Source of the DNA: DAOTTY01 sp034437575
GTDB lineage: Bacteria > Chloroflexota > Anaerolineae > Aggregatilineales > Phototrophicaceae
DNA: 64,000 nt
Assembly: GCA_034437575.1 (NCBI GenBank)
Contig: DAOTTY010000134.1
Location: forward strand, 7,818-71,817
Direction: 5' to 3'
Position numbers and translations under genes: made by a program. The notes beneath the pieces are model-generated. The model was not told the DNA's origin, did no database searches, and saw only the letters and a list, made by a program, of their open reading frames with translations. This document shows positions 6,289 through 15,900 of the stretch, in pieces. Numbering within the stretch: the stretch's first letter is position 1; the number at the start of each line of letters is the position of its first letter.

Positions 6289-9200
6289 TCAACCCCCGCC
6301 GCCAAACTCAAAATCGTCCTCAGTTGCCGTTGGTACTGGCGTCGGTGGGACGTTCGTATCCGTCGGGAGTGGTGTCGGCGGTTCATCGCCACTACCAATG
6401 ATTTCGATGCGGAACGTGTTCGTCTGGGTGGCACAAATACCCGACCCATCATCGGCCTGAACCGTAATGGTGCGGCGCGTCACGGTTCCATCTGGCTGGT
6501 CGATCAGACTTTGCGGCACATTGACCGTCCAGCTACCGTCATTGTTGACAGTGACCCAGCCTGGCCCGCTTGTTTTGGTGAAGGTCAGCGTATCGCCGTC
6601 TTCATCGTTGAACAGGTAGTTCAGGTTTTGATTGCTGCCTGGGTTGCTGGGTGCCTCGTAGGACGTTTCACCCTCACCTGTGTCCAGCGTAACCAGAATG
6701 TCGTTATTGTTGGTTTGCACCGGGCGCTGGTTCGTGGACGGATTGGTGATGTTGATGGAGACTATCCCGTCTACTGCGCTCGGCAAATCGCGAGAGTCCT
6801 TTGCTTTGTAGCTGAAGGTATCCGTGATGCTGCCAGCCTCACACACCTCGTCAGCTTCGGTCGGGTTATAGGTGAAGGTACCATCACACGCCAACTGAAC
6901 CTGTGCCCCCCGCGTTGTGCCGATGTCAGTGCGCGGGCAGTTCGCTACAGTAAGCGGGTTGTCACCACTGCTTGTAAAGCGACTGGGGTCACCGCTGGTT
7001 GCGTCTTCCATGCTGCACGCGGCGGTGGGGTCGCCGCCCGTTGCGACGAACGTGGTATCGGCGCAGTCCGTGTCATTATCCAGCACGCTCTGCTGGCTGG
7101 TGGTAACGCTGCTAAACACGTTGGACGGGTTACTCAGGGTGTACACGTCATCGTTGGCGACGGGCGGCATGTTGTCATCCGGCACAGGCGTATTGGTCGG
7201 CACGGTCGGCTCAGGTGATGGCACGTCTTCCAGGCCCACATCGTCTTCGTCGATGTCGTCACAGTTCACATCAATCGTGGATGCGTTCAGGTCTGAAACG
7301 AGGAAGCCGAATGATTCATCCGTCAGGCTGTTACCCGTAAAGTCCAGCCACAGGTTCAGCGTGCCGTTGCCCGGAATGGTGTATGCCCCGGCCCACAAAC
7401 CGTCTTCGTCACTGACGGTGGTGTAGATGTTGGGGTCATCTAGCGTGCCTGCGTTGTTCGTCAAAGATACGATACCCGTACCATTGTTGCCATTGGCACT
7501 GCTCCACAGCAAATCACCCTGTGGCGGCGTATCGCCCCCCAAGTATACGCGCTGCAAGGCTAACGAGCGTGTACTGTCGTTACGGTAGCGGTCTTCCCAC
7601 GGCCCCCACGTAATGTCGAAGCCGTCAATCGTAACAGGTGCGTCTTTACTGTTGGTGACGAACAACTGCACCCAACCGTTTTCGCGCAGCGCATTGTTGC
7701 TGGCGGCAAAGGTGACCTCACCCGTATCACAGGCCAGTTCGAGTTCGCTGTTGACGTTATCCGTCGTGGTGGAGTTGAACACCAGCGGGTCGCATTCTTC
7801 CAGCGTGAGCGAGTCACGAATGCGGAAGGTAGTGCCGTCAAAAGCGGCCAGCGGCAGCACGTTACCCAGGTTATTCGGGCCGCTTTTGAACTTGGCCTCG
7901 AACTTGATTTCACTTTTGGCCGAGATGGTCAACTCAACAGGCAGCGCACCGGGGTCCTCAGCAGACTGCGTGTCAGTTTCCGGCGTATAGTCGGAGCCGT
8001 TCCACTGCGTGTTCCCGCCCAGTTCAAACTCATCGAAGAAGAAGCTGCCATAACCGGGCACCGGGGCCAGGTTGTTGTCTGCCTCCCAGTCTGCACTGGA
8101 CCAGTGCAGGTCGGTGGAAATCAGGCGGGCGTCGGTGTTGTTATCGTTTTTGATAATGAACACCACACTGCCGGGGTTAAAGCCGATGGCCCGGTCAGTA
8201 CCCGTGTGATTGGTGTTGTATTCTACCAACGTCACGTTGGGGCAGCTAAACACCTGCTCCTCGAACGTCGGCGTTACCGTTGGCGTGTTGGTTGCCGTGG
8301 GTGTGAACGTCGCGGTTGGCGGGTCGGTTGGCACCGGTGTTTCTGATGGGTCATCAGTTGGCCTCGGCGTAAGCGTATCGAAGCCGCCAGGGCCGCCAGG
8401 GCCACCAGGGATGTTACCCGTCTGGCTGGTGGTGTTATAAAACGATTCCACCACCGCAGAGCGACGGGCGTGCATCGGGATAAACCGCGCCAGGCCCAGC
8501 GGCGTAATCAGCGGGTGGTAAAACGTCACCTGAATGTCTACCGTGTCGCCGGGGCCGCCGGGGTCTGACCAGCGCCGCGCCTCATTTTGCGCTTCGGGGA
8601 ACTCCTCGTTGAGGAAGCAAGCGGGCATATCTGTGAAGTCGTTATACAGGTCACCGTTTTCACTGACGATTTCCCGCGCCCAGTCGCGCAGTGTTTGCGG
8701 CTCATTGTTGTCATTGGCCACCAAAGACGGCTCATACACCGGGATGACGAAACGATTGGCGTACTGTGCCCCGTTGGCCTCATCACCATCAATAAAGGTG
8801 CCATTATCACTAATGAGGCTGCGATTGCTACAAATCGTCACCAGGAAGTAGGAATCCAGTTCGCCTTCACTAAAGCTCGGCTCATCAGCGATTCGGTAGC
8901 TCACCACACCAGAGTTGAGTTGGTTCCCGCCTGCCGTCAGGTCCAGGTTAGGGTGCATCGGGTAGGTGGGGTGCCACACACTGTATAAGAAGCTGGACAG
9001 GCGGCGGCGGGCTTCCTCGTGGCCCAGGCCCGTGAGTGCGTTGTCACGGGCTATGTCGATGTCGCCCGCATCACCGGGGGTGCCGTTGCCGTCCAGGTCA
9101 TCGGCGGCGTCAACCACACCGTCGTTGTTCACGTCGGGGTCGTTGCCGTCTGTGTTATCGTTCCAGCGGCTTTGCTGATACAGCAACTCAACGGGCATGG

Positions 9201-9774
9201 GGTCGATGGCAAGGCCCCCCGCCCCCTGCACCGCACTGGCGTAAATAGACGGAATCCGCAGCAAGTCCAGGCGCAAAAACTGGTCGGTGGCGTTCACACG
9301 GGTGACCGTGCCACCAGGGTTAATCGGGTCGGGTTCAAACAGGCGTGGTTCACAGTCCTTACCCCACCATGTGCCGAACAAACTTTCGTAGTTGCCCAAC
9401 CCCTCGTCAATGGCAATCGTCACCCGATAGTTTTCACCGTTCGGTTCTGAACCGGGTGCTGGCGGGAATGAACTGTATATGCCAACACGTTCAGCGTTAA
9501 CGCAGGGCACGATAGACTCCGCGTCGTCTGTACCATTTTCGAGCGATTCGTCAAAAATCAACTCATCAAACTGATCCAAATACTGCCCTGTACTGGCGTA
9601 ACGGGCGCTCACACGGGCTGCGTTCTGGATCGAAATCCAGGCCTGGAAGATGCGCCCAAACTCAATAATACCGAACATCAAAACAAGCAGCAGCGGCAGC
9701 GTAATGGCAAACTCAACAAGCGTTTGCCCTTTACGCACCTGCGGCGGCTGTTCCTGCTGCGTTTCTCGTTCCAT
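6289..9774 (-). CDS. Giant TadE-like pilus-associated protein with C-terminal Ig/VCBS-like domains
   Basis: This 1161-residue protein begins with a TadE-type leader: GQTLVEFAITLPLLLVLMFGIIEFGRIF (split here as GQTLVEFAITLPLL and the helix after it) inside the first 45 residues, the hallmark of Flp minor pseudopilins. Normal TadE proteins have about 150-200 residues, so over 900 extra residues follow. They include an Asp/Asn-rich EF-hand-like stretch (DVNNDGVVDAADDLDG), a Thr/Pro linker, and late cadherin/VCBS-like segments (PPVANDDVYTL, GTFTYNPTEADE, LNYLFNDEDGDTLTF). The protein is surface-exposed and possibly calcium-binding, likely an adhesive pilus-tip or wall component. ATG 9774 is chosen because GAGGGA lies eight bases upstream; a TTG six codons earlier is less likely. 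Last gene of a three-gene minus-strand set. Confidence 0.88.
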   Translation of the reverse strand: MERETQQEQPPQVRKGQTLVEFAITLPLLLVLMFGIIEFGRIFQAWISIQNAARVSARYASTGQYLDQFDELIFDESLENGTDDAESIVPCVNAERVGIYSSFPPAPGSEPNGENYRVTIAIDEGLGNYESLFGTWWGKDCEPRLFEPDPINPGGTVTRVNATDQFLRLDLLRIPSIYASAVQGAGGLAIDPMPVELLYQQSRWNDNTDGNDPDVNNDGVVDAADDLDGNGTPGDAGDIDIARDNALTGLGHEEARRRLSSFLYSVWHPTYPMHPNLDLTAGGNQLNSGVVSYRIADEPSFSEGELDSYFLVTICSNRSLISDNGTFIDGDEANGAQYANRFVIPVYEPSLVANDNNEPQTLRDWAREIVSENGDLYNDFTDMPACFLNEEFPEAQNEARRWSDPGGPGDTVDIQVTFYHPLITPLGLARFIPMHARRSAVVESFYNTTSQTGNIPGGPGGPGGFDTLTPRPTDDPSETPVPTDPPTATFTPTATNTPTVTPTFEEQVFSCPNVTLVEYNTNHTGTDRAIGFNPGSVVFIIKNDNNTDARLISTDLHWSSADWEADNNLAPVPGYGSFFFDEFELGGNTQWNGSDYTPETDTQSAEDPGALPVELTISAKSEIKFEAKFKSGPNNLGNVLPLAAFDGTTFRIRDSLTLEECDPLVFNSTTTDNVNSELELACDTGEVTFAASNNALRENGWVQLFVTNSKDAPVTIDGFDITWGPWEDRYRNDSTRSLALQRVYLGGDTPPQGDLLWSSANGNNGTGIVSLTNNAGTLDDPNIYTTVSDEDGLWAGAYTIPGNGTLNLWLDFTGNSLTDESFGFLVSDLNASTIDVNCDDIDEDDVGLEDVPSPEPTVPTNTPVPDDNMPPVANDDVYTLSNPSNVFSSVTTSQQSVLDNDTDCADTTFVATGGDPTAACSMEDATSGDPSRFTSSGDNPLTVANCPRTDIGTTRGAQVQLACDGTFTYNPTEADEVCEAGSITDTFSYKAKDSRDLPSAVDGIVSINITNPSTNQRPVQTNNNDILVTLDTGEGETSYEAPSNPGSNQNLNYLFNDEDGDTLTFTKTSGPGWVTVNNDGSWTVNVPQSLIDQPDGTVTRRTITVQADDGSGICATQTNTFRIEIIGSGDEPPTPLPTDTNVPPTPVPTATEDDFEFGGGG

Positions 9775-9820
9775 AGATAAGTCCCTCAACACTCTGTAAT
9801 CCAGATGAATGTCTTATGTA

Positions 9821-9851
9821 ACTGCCGGAGGCTCAAAACGCCCCCGGCAGT
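9821..9851. other. Strong hairpin between the TadG-like and TadE-like genes
   Basis: ACTGCCGG-A-GGC (9821-9832) pairs with GCC-C-CCGGCAGT (9840-9851): 11 pairs with one A/C mismatch and a 7-base loop. It lies in the 95-base gap between the two genes. No long T-run follows on the minus strand, so it looks more like an mRNA-stability or partial-attenuation element than a full terminator. Confidence 0.6.
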
Positions 9852-9869
9852 GCGGTCGATCAATGTGAA

Positions 9870-12749
9870 TTACCCGGTTAGGCGGGTAAACAAACGCCCG
9901 GCAATTTCGTCGAACACATCAGCAAGCTCGTCTTCGTCTGGCGCGTTCCAGTAGTTGCCATAGCTCAGTTGGGCAAAGCGGTCTTCTTCAAACGTAGACG
10001 GGTAGTCCTCGTTAAGCTCGTTGTTGTCGCCCACGTCTGCAATGTAGCGCAGCAGCTCTTCACCCAGGCAACTTTGCAGGTTACCACCCTCACAATTGCT
10101 AGAGGTATCGTCCGGGTAGTCCAGGTTGAAGCCGATAGTGAAAATAGTGGGCAGCAGCGTCAATCCGCCTGTACCCCGATTCAAAGCCACGAAGTCCGCC
10201 CAGTCGCGGGCGTAGTCATCGGCGTCGTACTCGGTTTCGCACACGTCGTCGTCAAAAGTACCCCCGTCGTTAAAGTCATCGGCTTCATTGATAATTTGCG
10301 AGCTGGCCACAGCGTTGATTTCGATCGCCGTCTTGCCCTCTTCGCCATCCTGCTCGGTGTAGCAATAGTGACGCTCGCTGGGGTCACCATCCGCACACGC
10401 CACTGCACTATCTTCTGTGCTGGCGTAACCCACCGGGTCACCTGAGGTGCCATAGGGGCAAAAGCCATAGGCCCCATACAGCGCTGGTTCGGCTGCGGGT
10501 TCACCACTGTTGTAATTCGTGGAGCCATCGTCACGCAGGTAGGCTTGTGCGCCCTCAGAAGACAGGCTGCCATCCGGTTGCCGGGAGGGAATGGGGTCGG
10601 TGGCCCCGGCTGCGCCGTCACTCAACAGCACGATCACCCATACCGCGCCCTCCGTGCGAACGGTGTCCGGGTCTAGCAGGGCATTGTTGGCCTGGCGCAG
10701 CGCAGCACCGAAGTTCGTCCCGCGACACTGGCTATAGCGCTCGTAGGAGTTCAAGCCCCACACGCTCTGGATGTCTGTGTCAGTCGCCGCTTCGAGCGGT
10801 GGTTCCCAGGCCGCGTCTGACCGCCAGGGCGGCTGCATACGATCTTCGTTGCTGCCGTCTTCACCGGCTAATGCGCTGTTCGAGCCGGGTGGGGGCGCGC
10901 TAGGGTCATCATAGGCCCACAGCGAGTAGTTCCCCGGCAGGGCGGCGTTGTCAAAGCCGCAGCTATCGAATACCAACCCGGCCCGCATTGCGGCACCCAC
11001 TGGCAAGTCTAAATAGTCGGCATCTTCTAGCGCGGTGCTGTAGTTATCTGCACCAATGCCAGCGCTGTAGCCCGTCCAGCGGAAGGCCACGCCCTCATCT
11101 TCCTCAAAGGCAGAAACGCCGTTGCCGTCATTGTCAGAGTGGTAGAAGTTCATTTCTGCACGTACACCCACCGCCCGGTTGAGCAGGTTGACCGCTTCGT
11201 TACGATCATCAATCATGGCCGGTTCAGGGCCAGCCCCATCCGGGTCCATAATCATAGCACTGCGGTCAAACGTGACGATGGCTACACGGTCACCCGCCAA
11301 AAAGTCGATGTTGTAGAGGAAGCGCGTGCTGGCGTCACGGGCTTGCTTGAACGGTTGGCAAACCAGGTCGCTAAAGTCGAAGTCATTGGTTATCAGGTTA
11401 TTCGGGTCAGCAATATCCGTCGTGTCGTGGTTAATAGTCACGTTAAGCGGGTCAGACCCATCAACATCCAGGCCAACTGCCGTCGGGTCGTTACAACAGC
11501 CATAAAAACGGAAGTTGGCTTCAAACATGTTGGTGCGGTCAAAGACGCCCGTTAGCGCCTCATATTGTTCCCGCTGGGTAACGTCTGCCCCATAGTCGTT
11601 CGCGTCAACTTCGGCCAGGTCGTCAAACTGATTGGGGATCAACTCACGCACCGGGCTAATCTGCACCCGGCAGTCCTGGCGTATTTCGTGGATGTCCGCG
11701 TATGGGCTGCTCCCCTCAGACCCGACAATGCCGGTCAGGACGGGGTTCATGATGTCAATCGGGATCACACTCGTGCCGTCAGTGCCCATCACATAACGGT
11801 CATAGGCCAGCTCAAACTGGAAGCCGTCCACCTCCACCAGGCGGCCTTCATCGTAGCCATCACTGTCGTCGTCAGTACCACCGGCCCGCATATTGCCCGG
11901 TGTTACAACTTTCAGGAACTCCAGCCGAAACTCATCTGCTGACAGGGCACCACCATTGGCCACATAGGCATTGTGGATGCGCGATAGGTTCGGCGGCAGG
12001 TAGCGTACCCAACGCTGATCCAGGCTGTTATCCTCAAAGAAGAAGTAGTCGTAGTCGTCCATTGATGTGTCATACAACATCGACTCGGACACGTCCAGCA
12101 CAATCACCACGTCCAGCGAGGCGGTTTCACTCACGGCGGCTGCCGTCAGCATAAAGGTTTCCTGGCCAAACAGGTTCATGAAGGTGGTGGGCACTTCTAC
12201 GCTGGCCTGAACGCGCACCAGCTTGCGCCCGCTGCCGTCGTCACAAACCGCATCGTGTACCTCACGTTGATACTCGATTTCTTCCAGCCGGTTCTGCTGG
12301 GCCTCAGTGCGTGCATCCGGGCTGATGGCGTCTAGCGTCTGGTATTCTGTGAAGTTGGGGTTAGAAACATCGTCTGCGGTGCCCATCTCACCATCTGGCC
12401 CGCTGAAGAACTCCTGATCGGACCACTCCGCCGGGATGCTGGTGCAGGTATCCACCACCACCGTTGATGGGTCAATCCCATGAAATTCAAGGAACTGGCG
12501 GGCGGCAAACGTCGTCCGGGTGAAGTTAACGTCGTCACTCTCCTTACGGCTAAACTGCCCGGCAGCGGCCACTGCCGCGCTGTCAATCGCCCGGCTAAGG
12601 GCGTTGTAGCGCACAAACATCAACGACAGGTCTGTGACGATGCCCACAAAGCCCAGCAGCACCACAAACCCAATCGCCAACAGCACAACAGCCTGCCCGG
12701 TTTGATGACGCCGCATGGAGCGCTTAAAGCGTGATGTTAATCGTTGCAT
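9870..12749 (-). CDS. Giant TadG-like protein with von Willebrand A domain
   Basis: This 959-residue protein starts with a TadG-type N-terminus: a basic head (RRHQTGQAVVLLAIGFVVLL) and one membrane helix to about residue 45, followed by ALSRAIDSAAVAAAGQF, the typical TadG segment. A vWA domain begins at VVIVLDVSESML (about residue 213), which is the DxSxS metal-ion-dependent adhesion motif. It is interrupted by long acidic insertions and resumes at WVIVLLSDGAAG. It should be membrane-anchored with the vWA domain outside, a common adhesin arrangement in Tad systems. GAGGGAAA lies eight bases before the ATG. It stands between two TadE-like genes on the same strand, with 25 bases to the upstream one. 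Confidence 0.9.
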   Translation of the reverse strand: MQRLTSRFKRSMRRHQTGQAVVLLAIGFVVLLGFVGIVTDLSLMFVRYNALSRAIDSAAVAAAGQFSRKESDDVNFTRTTFAARQFLEFHGIDPSTVVVDTCTSIPAEWSDQEFFSGPDGEMGTADDVSNPNFTEYQTLDAISPDARTEAQQNRLEEIEYQREVHDAVCDDGSGRKLVRVQASVEVPTTFMNLFGQETFMLTAAAVSETASLDVVIVLDVSESMLYDTSMDDYDYFFFEDNSLDQRWVRYLPPNLSRIHNAYVANGGALSADEFRLEFLKVVTPGNMRAGGTDDDSDGYDEGRLVEVDGFQFELAYDRYVMGTDGTSVIPIDIMNPVLTGIVGSEGSSPYADIHEIRQDCRVQISPVRELIPNQFDDLAEVDANDYGADVTQREQYEALTGVFDRTNMFEANFRFYGCCNDPTAVGLDVDGSDPLNVTINHDTTDIADPNNLITNDFDFSDLVCQPFKQARDASTRFLYNIDFLAGDRVAIVTFDRSAMIMDPDGAGPEPAMIDDRNEAVNLLNRAVGVRAEMNFYHSDNDGNGVSAFEEDEGVAFRWTGYSAGIGADNYSTALEDADYLDLPVGAAMRAGLVFDSCGFDNAALPGNYSLWAYDDPSAPPPGSNSALAGEDGSNEDRMQPPWRSDAAWEPPLEAATDTDIQSVWGLNSYERYSQCRGTNFGAALRQANNALLDPDTVRTEGAVWVIVLLSDGAAGATDPIPSRQPDGSLSSEGAQAYLRDDGSTNYNSGEPAAEPALYGAYGFCPYGTSGDPVGYASTEDSAVACADGDPSERHYCYTEQDGEEGKTAIEINAVASSQIINEADDFNDGGTFDDDVCETEYDADDYARDWADFVALNRGTGGLTLLPTIFTIGFNLDYPDDTSSNCEGGNLQSCLGEELLRYIADVGDNNELNEDYPSTFEEDRFAQLSYGNYWNAPDEDELADVFDEIAGRLFTRLTG

Positions 12750-12774
12750 AGCGTTTGTTTCCCTCTAATCGTGT

Positions 12775-14208
12775 CTAGTCCGCTGGGCAAGACTGCTTAC
12801 CAACAGCGTCACTCAAAACCAGAATGTCGTCGCAGTCGTTGTCAAATTCCAGGTCAAGGTTAACGGTCGAAATGGGGAAGGCTGCCCACACATTGAGGTA
12901 GGTGCTGTCATCATCCAACGTTGGATTGCCTGACCCAAACATGCGGAAGATGTTGCCGTACAGCGGCAAATCCAGCAGCAGGTCGTGCCGCCAGAAGATT
13001 TCCACCAGCACAATCCCCTGGCGGTCTGGCACGCGGTCAATGTCGGCCTCTAAAATTTCCAGGTCGCCATCGCCGTCGCTGTCTACGCCGCGCAGGTTCA
13101 CCAACGCTTCGATGCGGTCAATGTTCCACTCCGAGCCGTAACAGTCTTCACCACCGGCGTTTTGCAACCAGCGCCCGGTCAATGAGAAGCCGCGATGGTT
13201 GTTATCAGTTGCTGATGAAGCGCCGCTATCGAACAGGCGTGTGTTTGCGTTACTGTTCAAGATGGTGAGGCGGGCTGCGTCAAGCTCGTAAGGGTCATAC
13301 TGATCGTTGGCGTCAATGTCGAAGGGGTCGCGGGTGTCATCCGCACACTCGTTGGCGTTCGCCGGGAAGCGCCCCGTCACCATGACCTGAGCGCCCGAAG
13401 CATTTTCTGCCCTGGCCTGAAAGTCCGAATCCGGGTTGTTCTCAAACGGACGGTACAGGTTACTGATGGCGTCTTCACAGTCACTGTCACCATCACAAAT
13501 GTCGTCAACAACGGTTGTGTCTTCACTGGGTACGCGGTTCAGTGAAAACACCGACACGATCACGTCATTGCGCGGCACCGAGTTTGTACTATCGAGGCTC
13601 AGGCGTGCCCGCACGGCGTCATCGTTGGTGGCGTTAATGTCTGGATAGACGGAGCGGTTCAGCGGGCTTAGGGAGTTATAGGCCGTGCAGGCCACCTGGG
13701 TGTAAAAGCCCACATAAAACGCACTCAACTCTGGGCGGCACAAAGACGACAACGCCCCCTGCTCAACCGGGTCAATGGTATCGTTATCGTTCAAGTCATA
13801 GTCAATGCCGAAGACCATCCGTGCATTGCACGAATGGTGCGTCGTCAGCGTGCAGTCCTCGGCGTTATCAGGGATGCGGTACACCGCCTCAAGTGTATTC
13901 AGCACTTCCGAGATGTCATCACCGTCAAGGTCTACGCCTACATCAAACGCGCCATCCTCCCAACTGTAGGGGTCTGCCTGGCCAATAGCTTTGGTACCTT
14001 CACGCGCCCCCTCACGAGAGGACGACAACAAAATCAGATAGTTGTTGGTAAACCACCCAATTTCGGCAATCCCCGCCAGCAGCACCAACAAGATCGGCAG
14101 GATAAGCGCCATTTCGACCACGCTTTGCCCCCGGCCTTGCTTCGGCTGGTAGTTAGCGGGCGTGCCATCTAACATCCGTATAACTGCTCGCAAAATGTTC
14201 CGTGTCAT
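12775..14208 (-). CDS. Large TadE-like pilus-associated protein
   Basis: This 477-residue protein starts with a basic cytoplasmic head and the TadE leader GRGQSVVEMALILPILLVLL followed by GIAEIGWF (about residues 25-53). The remaining 420 residues are acidic and hydrophilic, with Asp/Asn-rich stretches such as DLDGDDISEVLN and DSDGDGDLEILEADID that resemble calcium-binding loops. It is at least twice the size of usual TadE proteins. It likely acts in the pilus or surface complex with the downstream TadG-like and TadE-like proteins. The start at 14208 has GGCGGAAAC upstream, similar in layout to the next gene; a longer open frame runs to 14271 but starts in a region that looks like leader. First gene of the set, preceded by an extended -10 at 14304. 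Confidence 0.86.
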   Translation of the reverse strand: MTRNILRAVIRMLDGTPANYQPKQGRGQSVVEMALILPILLVLLAGIAEIGWFTNNYLILLSSSREGAREGTKAIGQADPYSWEDGAFDVGVDLDGDDISEVLNTLEAVYRIPDNAEDCTLTTHHSCNARMVFGIDYDLNDNDTIDPVEQGALSSLCRPELSAFYVGFYTQVACTAYNSLSPLNRSVYPDINATNDDAVRARLSLDSTNSVPRNDVIVSVFSLNRVPSEDTTVVDDICDGDSDCEDAISNLYRPFENNPDSDFQARAENASGAQVMVTGRFPANANECADDTRDPFDIDANDQYDPYELDAARLTILNSNANTRLFDSGASSATDNNHRGFSLTGRWLQNAGGEDCYGSEWNIDRIEALVNLRGVDSDGDGDLEILEADIDRVPDRQGIVLVEIFWRHDLLLDLPLYGNIFRMFGSGNPTLDDDSTYLNVWAAFPISTVNLDLEFDNDCDDILVLSDAVGKQSCPAD

Positions 14209-14303
14209 GGTGTTGTTTCCGCCGCCGATCACTCTGTTTTGCGTCAATGAAAATAAAAAGAACACCGTCATAATAGGCTACGATGCGGCCTGACGATGCT
14301 CAT

Positions 14304-14312
14304 ACTATACCA
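14304..14312 (-). promoter_or_regulatory. Extended -10 promoter element for the TadE/TadG gene set
   Basis: On the minus strand TGGTATAGT (bases 14312 down to 14304) gives the extended TGn motif joined to TATAGT (5/6). No good -35 is seen 17 bases upstream, as is common with extended -10 promoters. The transcript would start about 90 bases before the ATG at 14208. Confidence 0.4.
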
Positions 14313-14372
14313 TAGCGGCTAAATTCAGTTGTTTACGTCCGATTGGGCAGATGATAAGGTTTTGTGCAAATG

Positions 14373-15083
14373 TCAGGTGAGCGTTTCCTCAGCCATTTCG
14401 ACCCGTGCCGCCACCATGTAACCCCGCCGATGACGTGACAGAATGATCTTGGGGCGGTCCGGGTCGTCTTCGATTTTGCGGCGCAAGTTGCGAATGTGAT
14501 TACGAACCAGAGCCGCATCGCCCACATCGCCGGGGTAGCTCCACACATCCACCAGTAGCTCACGGGTGGTTTGCCACTCATTGGGCTTCTGGCACATCTG
14601 CTGCAACAGGGCAAACTCTACCCGCGTAAGTTCAACCTCGTTGCCGTCGATGTAGGCTTGCTCAGTTGCAGGCACCATGCGGATAGACGGATTGCTATTC
14701 TCCCGGCGCACCTGCACCCGCCGCAGTTGGGCACGCACGCGGGCCGCCAGTTCGCGGGCCGCAAACGGCTTGCTGATGAAGTCATCCCCGCCCATGTTCA
14801 GGGCGTCTGCAATGTTATCGGGCGAGTTGGGGCCAGCCGTCAAAAACACGATTGGCATATCGTCAAATTCGCCGTTTTGACGAATCTCTGAACAGACGGA
14901 CAGACCGTTGCGATCTGGCAGGTTGATGTCAATCAAAAGCATATCCGGGGTGGTTCGCTCTAGTTCGGCAAGCACCCCATCCGCCGATGTTGTTTTTATA
15001 ACCTGATGCCCCTCTTTATGCAGCAGCGTTGCAATCATGCTGAGCATAACAGGGTCATCGTCGGCCACCAGAACTCGATACAT
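14373..15083 (-). CDS. OmpR/PhoB-type response regulator
   Basis: This 236-residue protein has an N-terminal receiver: acidic pair in VLVADDDPVM, phospho-acceptor Asp in MLLIDINLPDRNG (about residue 53), and the Lys of DDFISKPFAAREL. The C-terminal winged helix (about 135-230) has the OmpR form, with VRNHIRNLRRKIEDD as recognition region. The final wing is unusual: the common TVRGVGY segment is replaced by ILSRHRRGYMVAA. GGAGG lies five bases before the ATG. It is the third gene of a kinase-regulator-regulator series, with its own TATACT-like -10 (15116-15121) in the 115-base gap before it. The next gene downstream is the first giant TadE-like gene, so control of that cluster is plausible. 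Confidence 0.93.
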   Translation of the reverse strand: MYRVLVADDDPVMLSMIATLLHKEGHQVIKTTSADGVLAELERTTPDMLLIDINLPDRNGLSVCSEIRQNGEFDDMPIVFLTAGPNSPDNIADALNMGGDDFISKPFAARELAARVRAQLRRVQVRRENSNPSIRMVPATEQAYIDGNEVELTRVEFALLQQMCQKPNEWQTTRELLVDVWSYPGDVGDAALVRNHIRNLRRKIEDDPDRPKIILSRHRRGYMVAARVEMAEETLT

Positions 15084-15198
15084 GCTTTGCCTCCGACTAC
15101 GTTATGTTTAGAAACAGTATAGTCGGTATGGGTGCCAGCGGGTGCTGATGGCCGTGAAATTTTTGTGAAAATCGTAACGCTTGGTAATGGAAGGGGCG

Positions 15199-15897
15199 CT
15201 ATGCCGGCGCTGCCGTTTCAATAATGTACCCCACCCCGTGTACCGTTTCGATGTAGCGCTTGCCGCCAGACTTTTTGAGCTTGGCCCGCAGGTTGCGAAT
15301 GTGGGCGCGAACAAGGTCCGGGTCGCCCGTTTGTGGTGGATACTCCCACACAGCCTCTAGCAAGTGTATGGGAGACTGCGGCTTGCCCGCGTTGTGCATC
15401 AGGTAGCGCAGCAAGCGGTGCTCGGTGGCGGTTAATTGAATACTGGAGCTGCCGACATGCACCTGATGGGTCTGAGAATCAAGACGCAGGTTATTTACCT
15501 CGATGACGCTCTCGTTTTTGGTTTCGCGCAGCCCCCGGCGCAGCAGGGCCGCCACCCGTGCCCGCAACTCTTGCACATGGAACGGCTTCACGATGTAGTC
15601 ATCGGCCCCGGCATCCAGCCCAACCACAATGTCATCTGTTTTGCCCTTCGCCGTCAGGAACAGAATCGGCAGGTCGATAAAATCCGGGTTGGCTCGCAGG
15701 CGGCGGCAAATCGTAATGCCATCCAGCGCGGGCATGATAATGTCCAGGATAACCAGGTCAGGCCGCTCCTGGGCAATAATCCCTTCCGCCTCGGTGCTGG
15801 TGTTTACCAGCTTCACGCGGATGTCGTCGCTTTCGATGGCCCGCCCCAGCGTTGCAAGCACATCCGATTCATCATCTACCGCGACAATATACGCCAC
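15199..15897 (-). CDS. OmpR/PhoB-type response regulator
   Basis: This 232-residue protein has a receiver domain (VAVDDESDVL; phospho-acceptor Asp in LVILDIIMPALDG, about residue 52; Lys in DDYIVKPFHVQEL) and a C-terminal winged helix ending in the canonical RYIETVHGVGYIIE. It starts with GTG, three bases after the kinase stop codon, with GGGAG about eight bases upstream, so it is almost certainly co-translated with the kinase gene and is its likely partner. The winged-helix segment DLVRAHIRNLRAKLKK is very similar to that of the next regulator, which points to an old duplication. Confidence 0.94.
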   Translation of the reverse strand: MAYIVAVDDESDVLATLGRAIESDDIRVKLVNTSTEAEGIIAQERPDLVILDIIMPALDGITICRRLRANPDFIDLPILFLTAKGKTDDIVVGLDAGADDYIVKPFHVQELRARVAALLRRGLRETKNESVIEVNNLRLDSQTHQVHVGSSSIQLTATEHRLLRYLMHNAGKPQSPIHLLEAVWEYPPQTGDPDLVRAHIRNLRAKLKKSGGKRYIETVHGVGYIIETAAPA

Positions 15898-15900
15898 AAC

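Noticed and set aside
6244..7218. Long plus-strand open frame of 324 codons
   Set aside because: It lies antisense to the end of the giant TadE-like gene, has low-complexity Arg/Val/Gly-rich sequence, no ribosome site, and begins inside a terminator.
8250..8370. Repetitive Thr/Pro coding stretch considered as a DNA repeat
   Set aside because: It is a low-complexity protein linker in the TadE-like protein, not an independent repeat or CRISPR.
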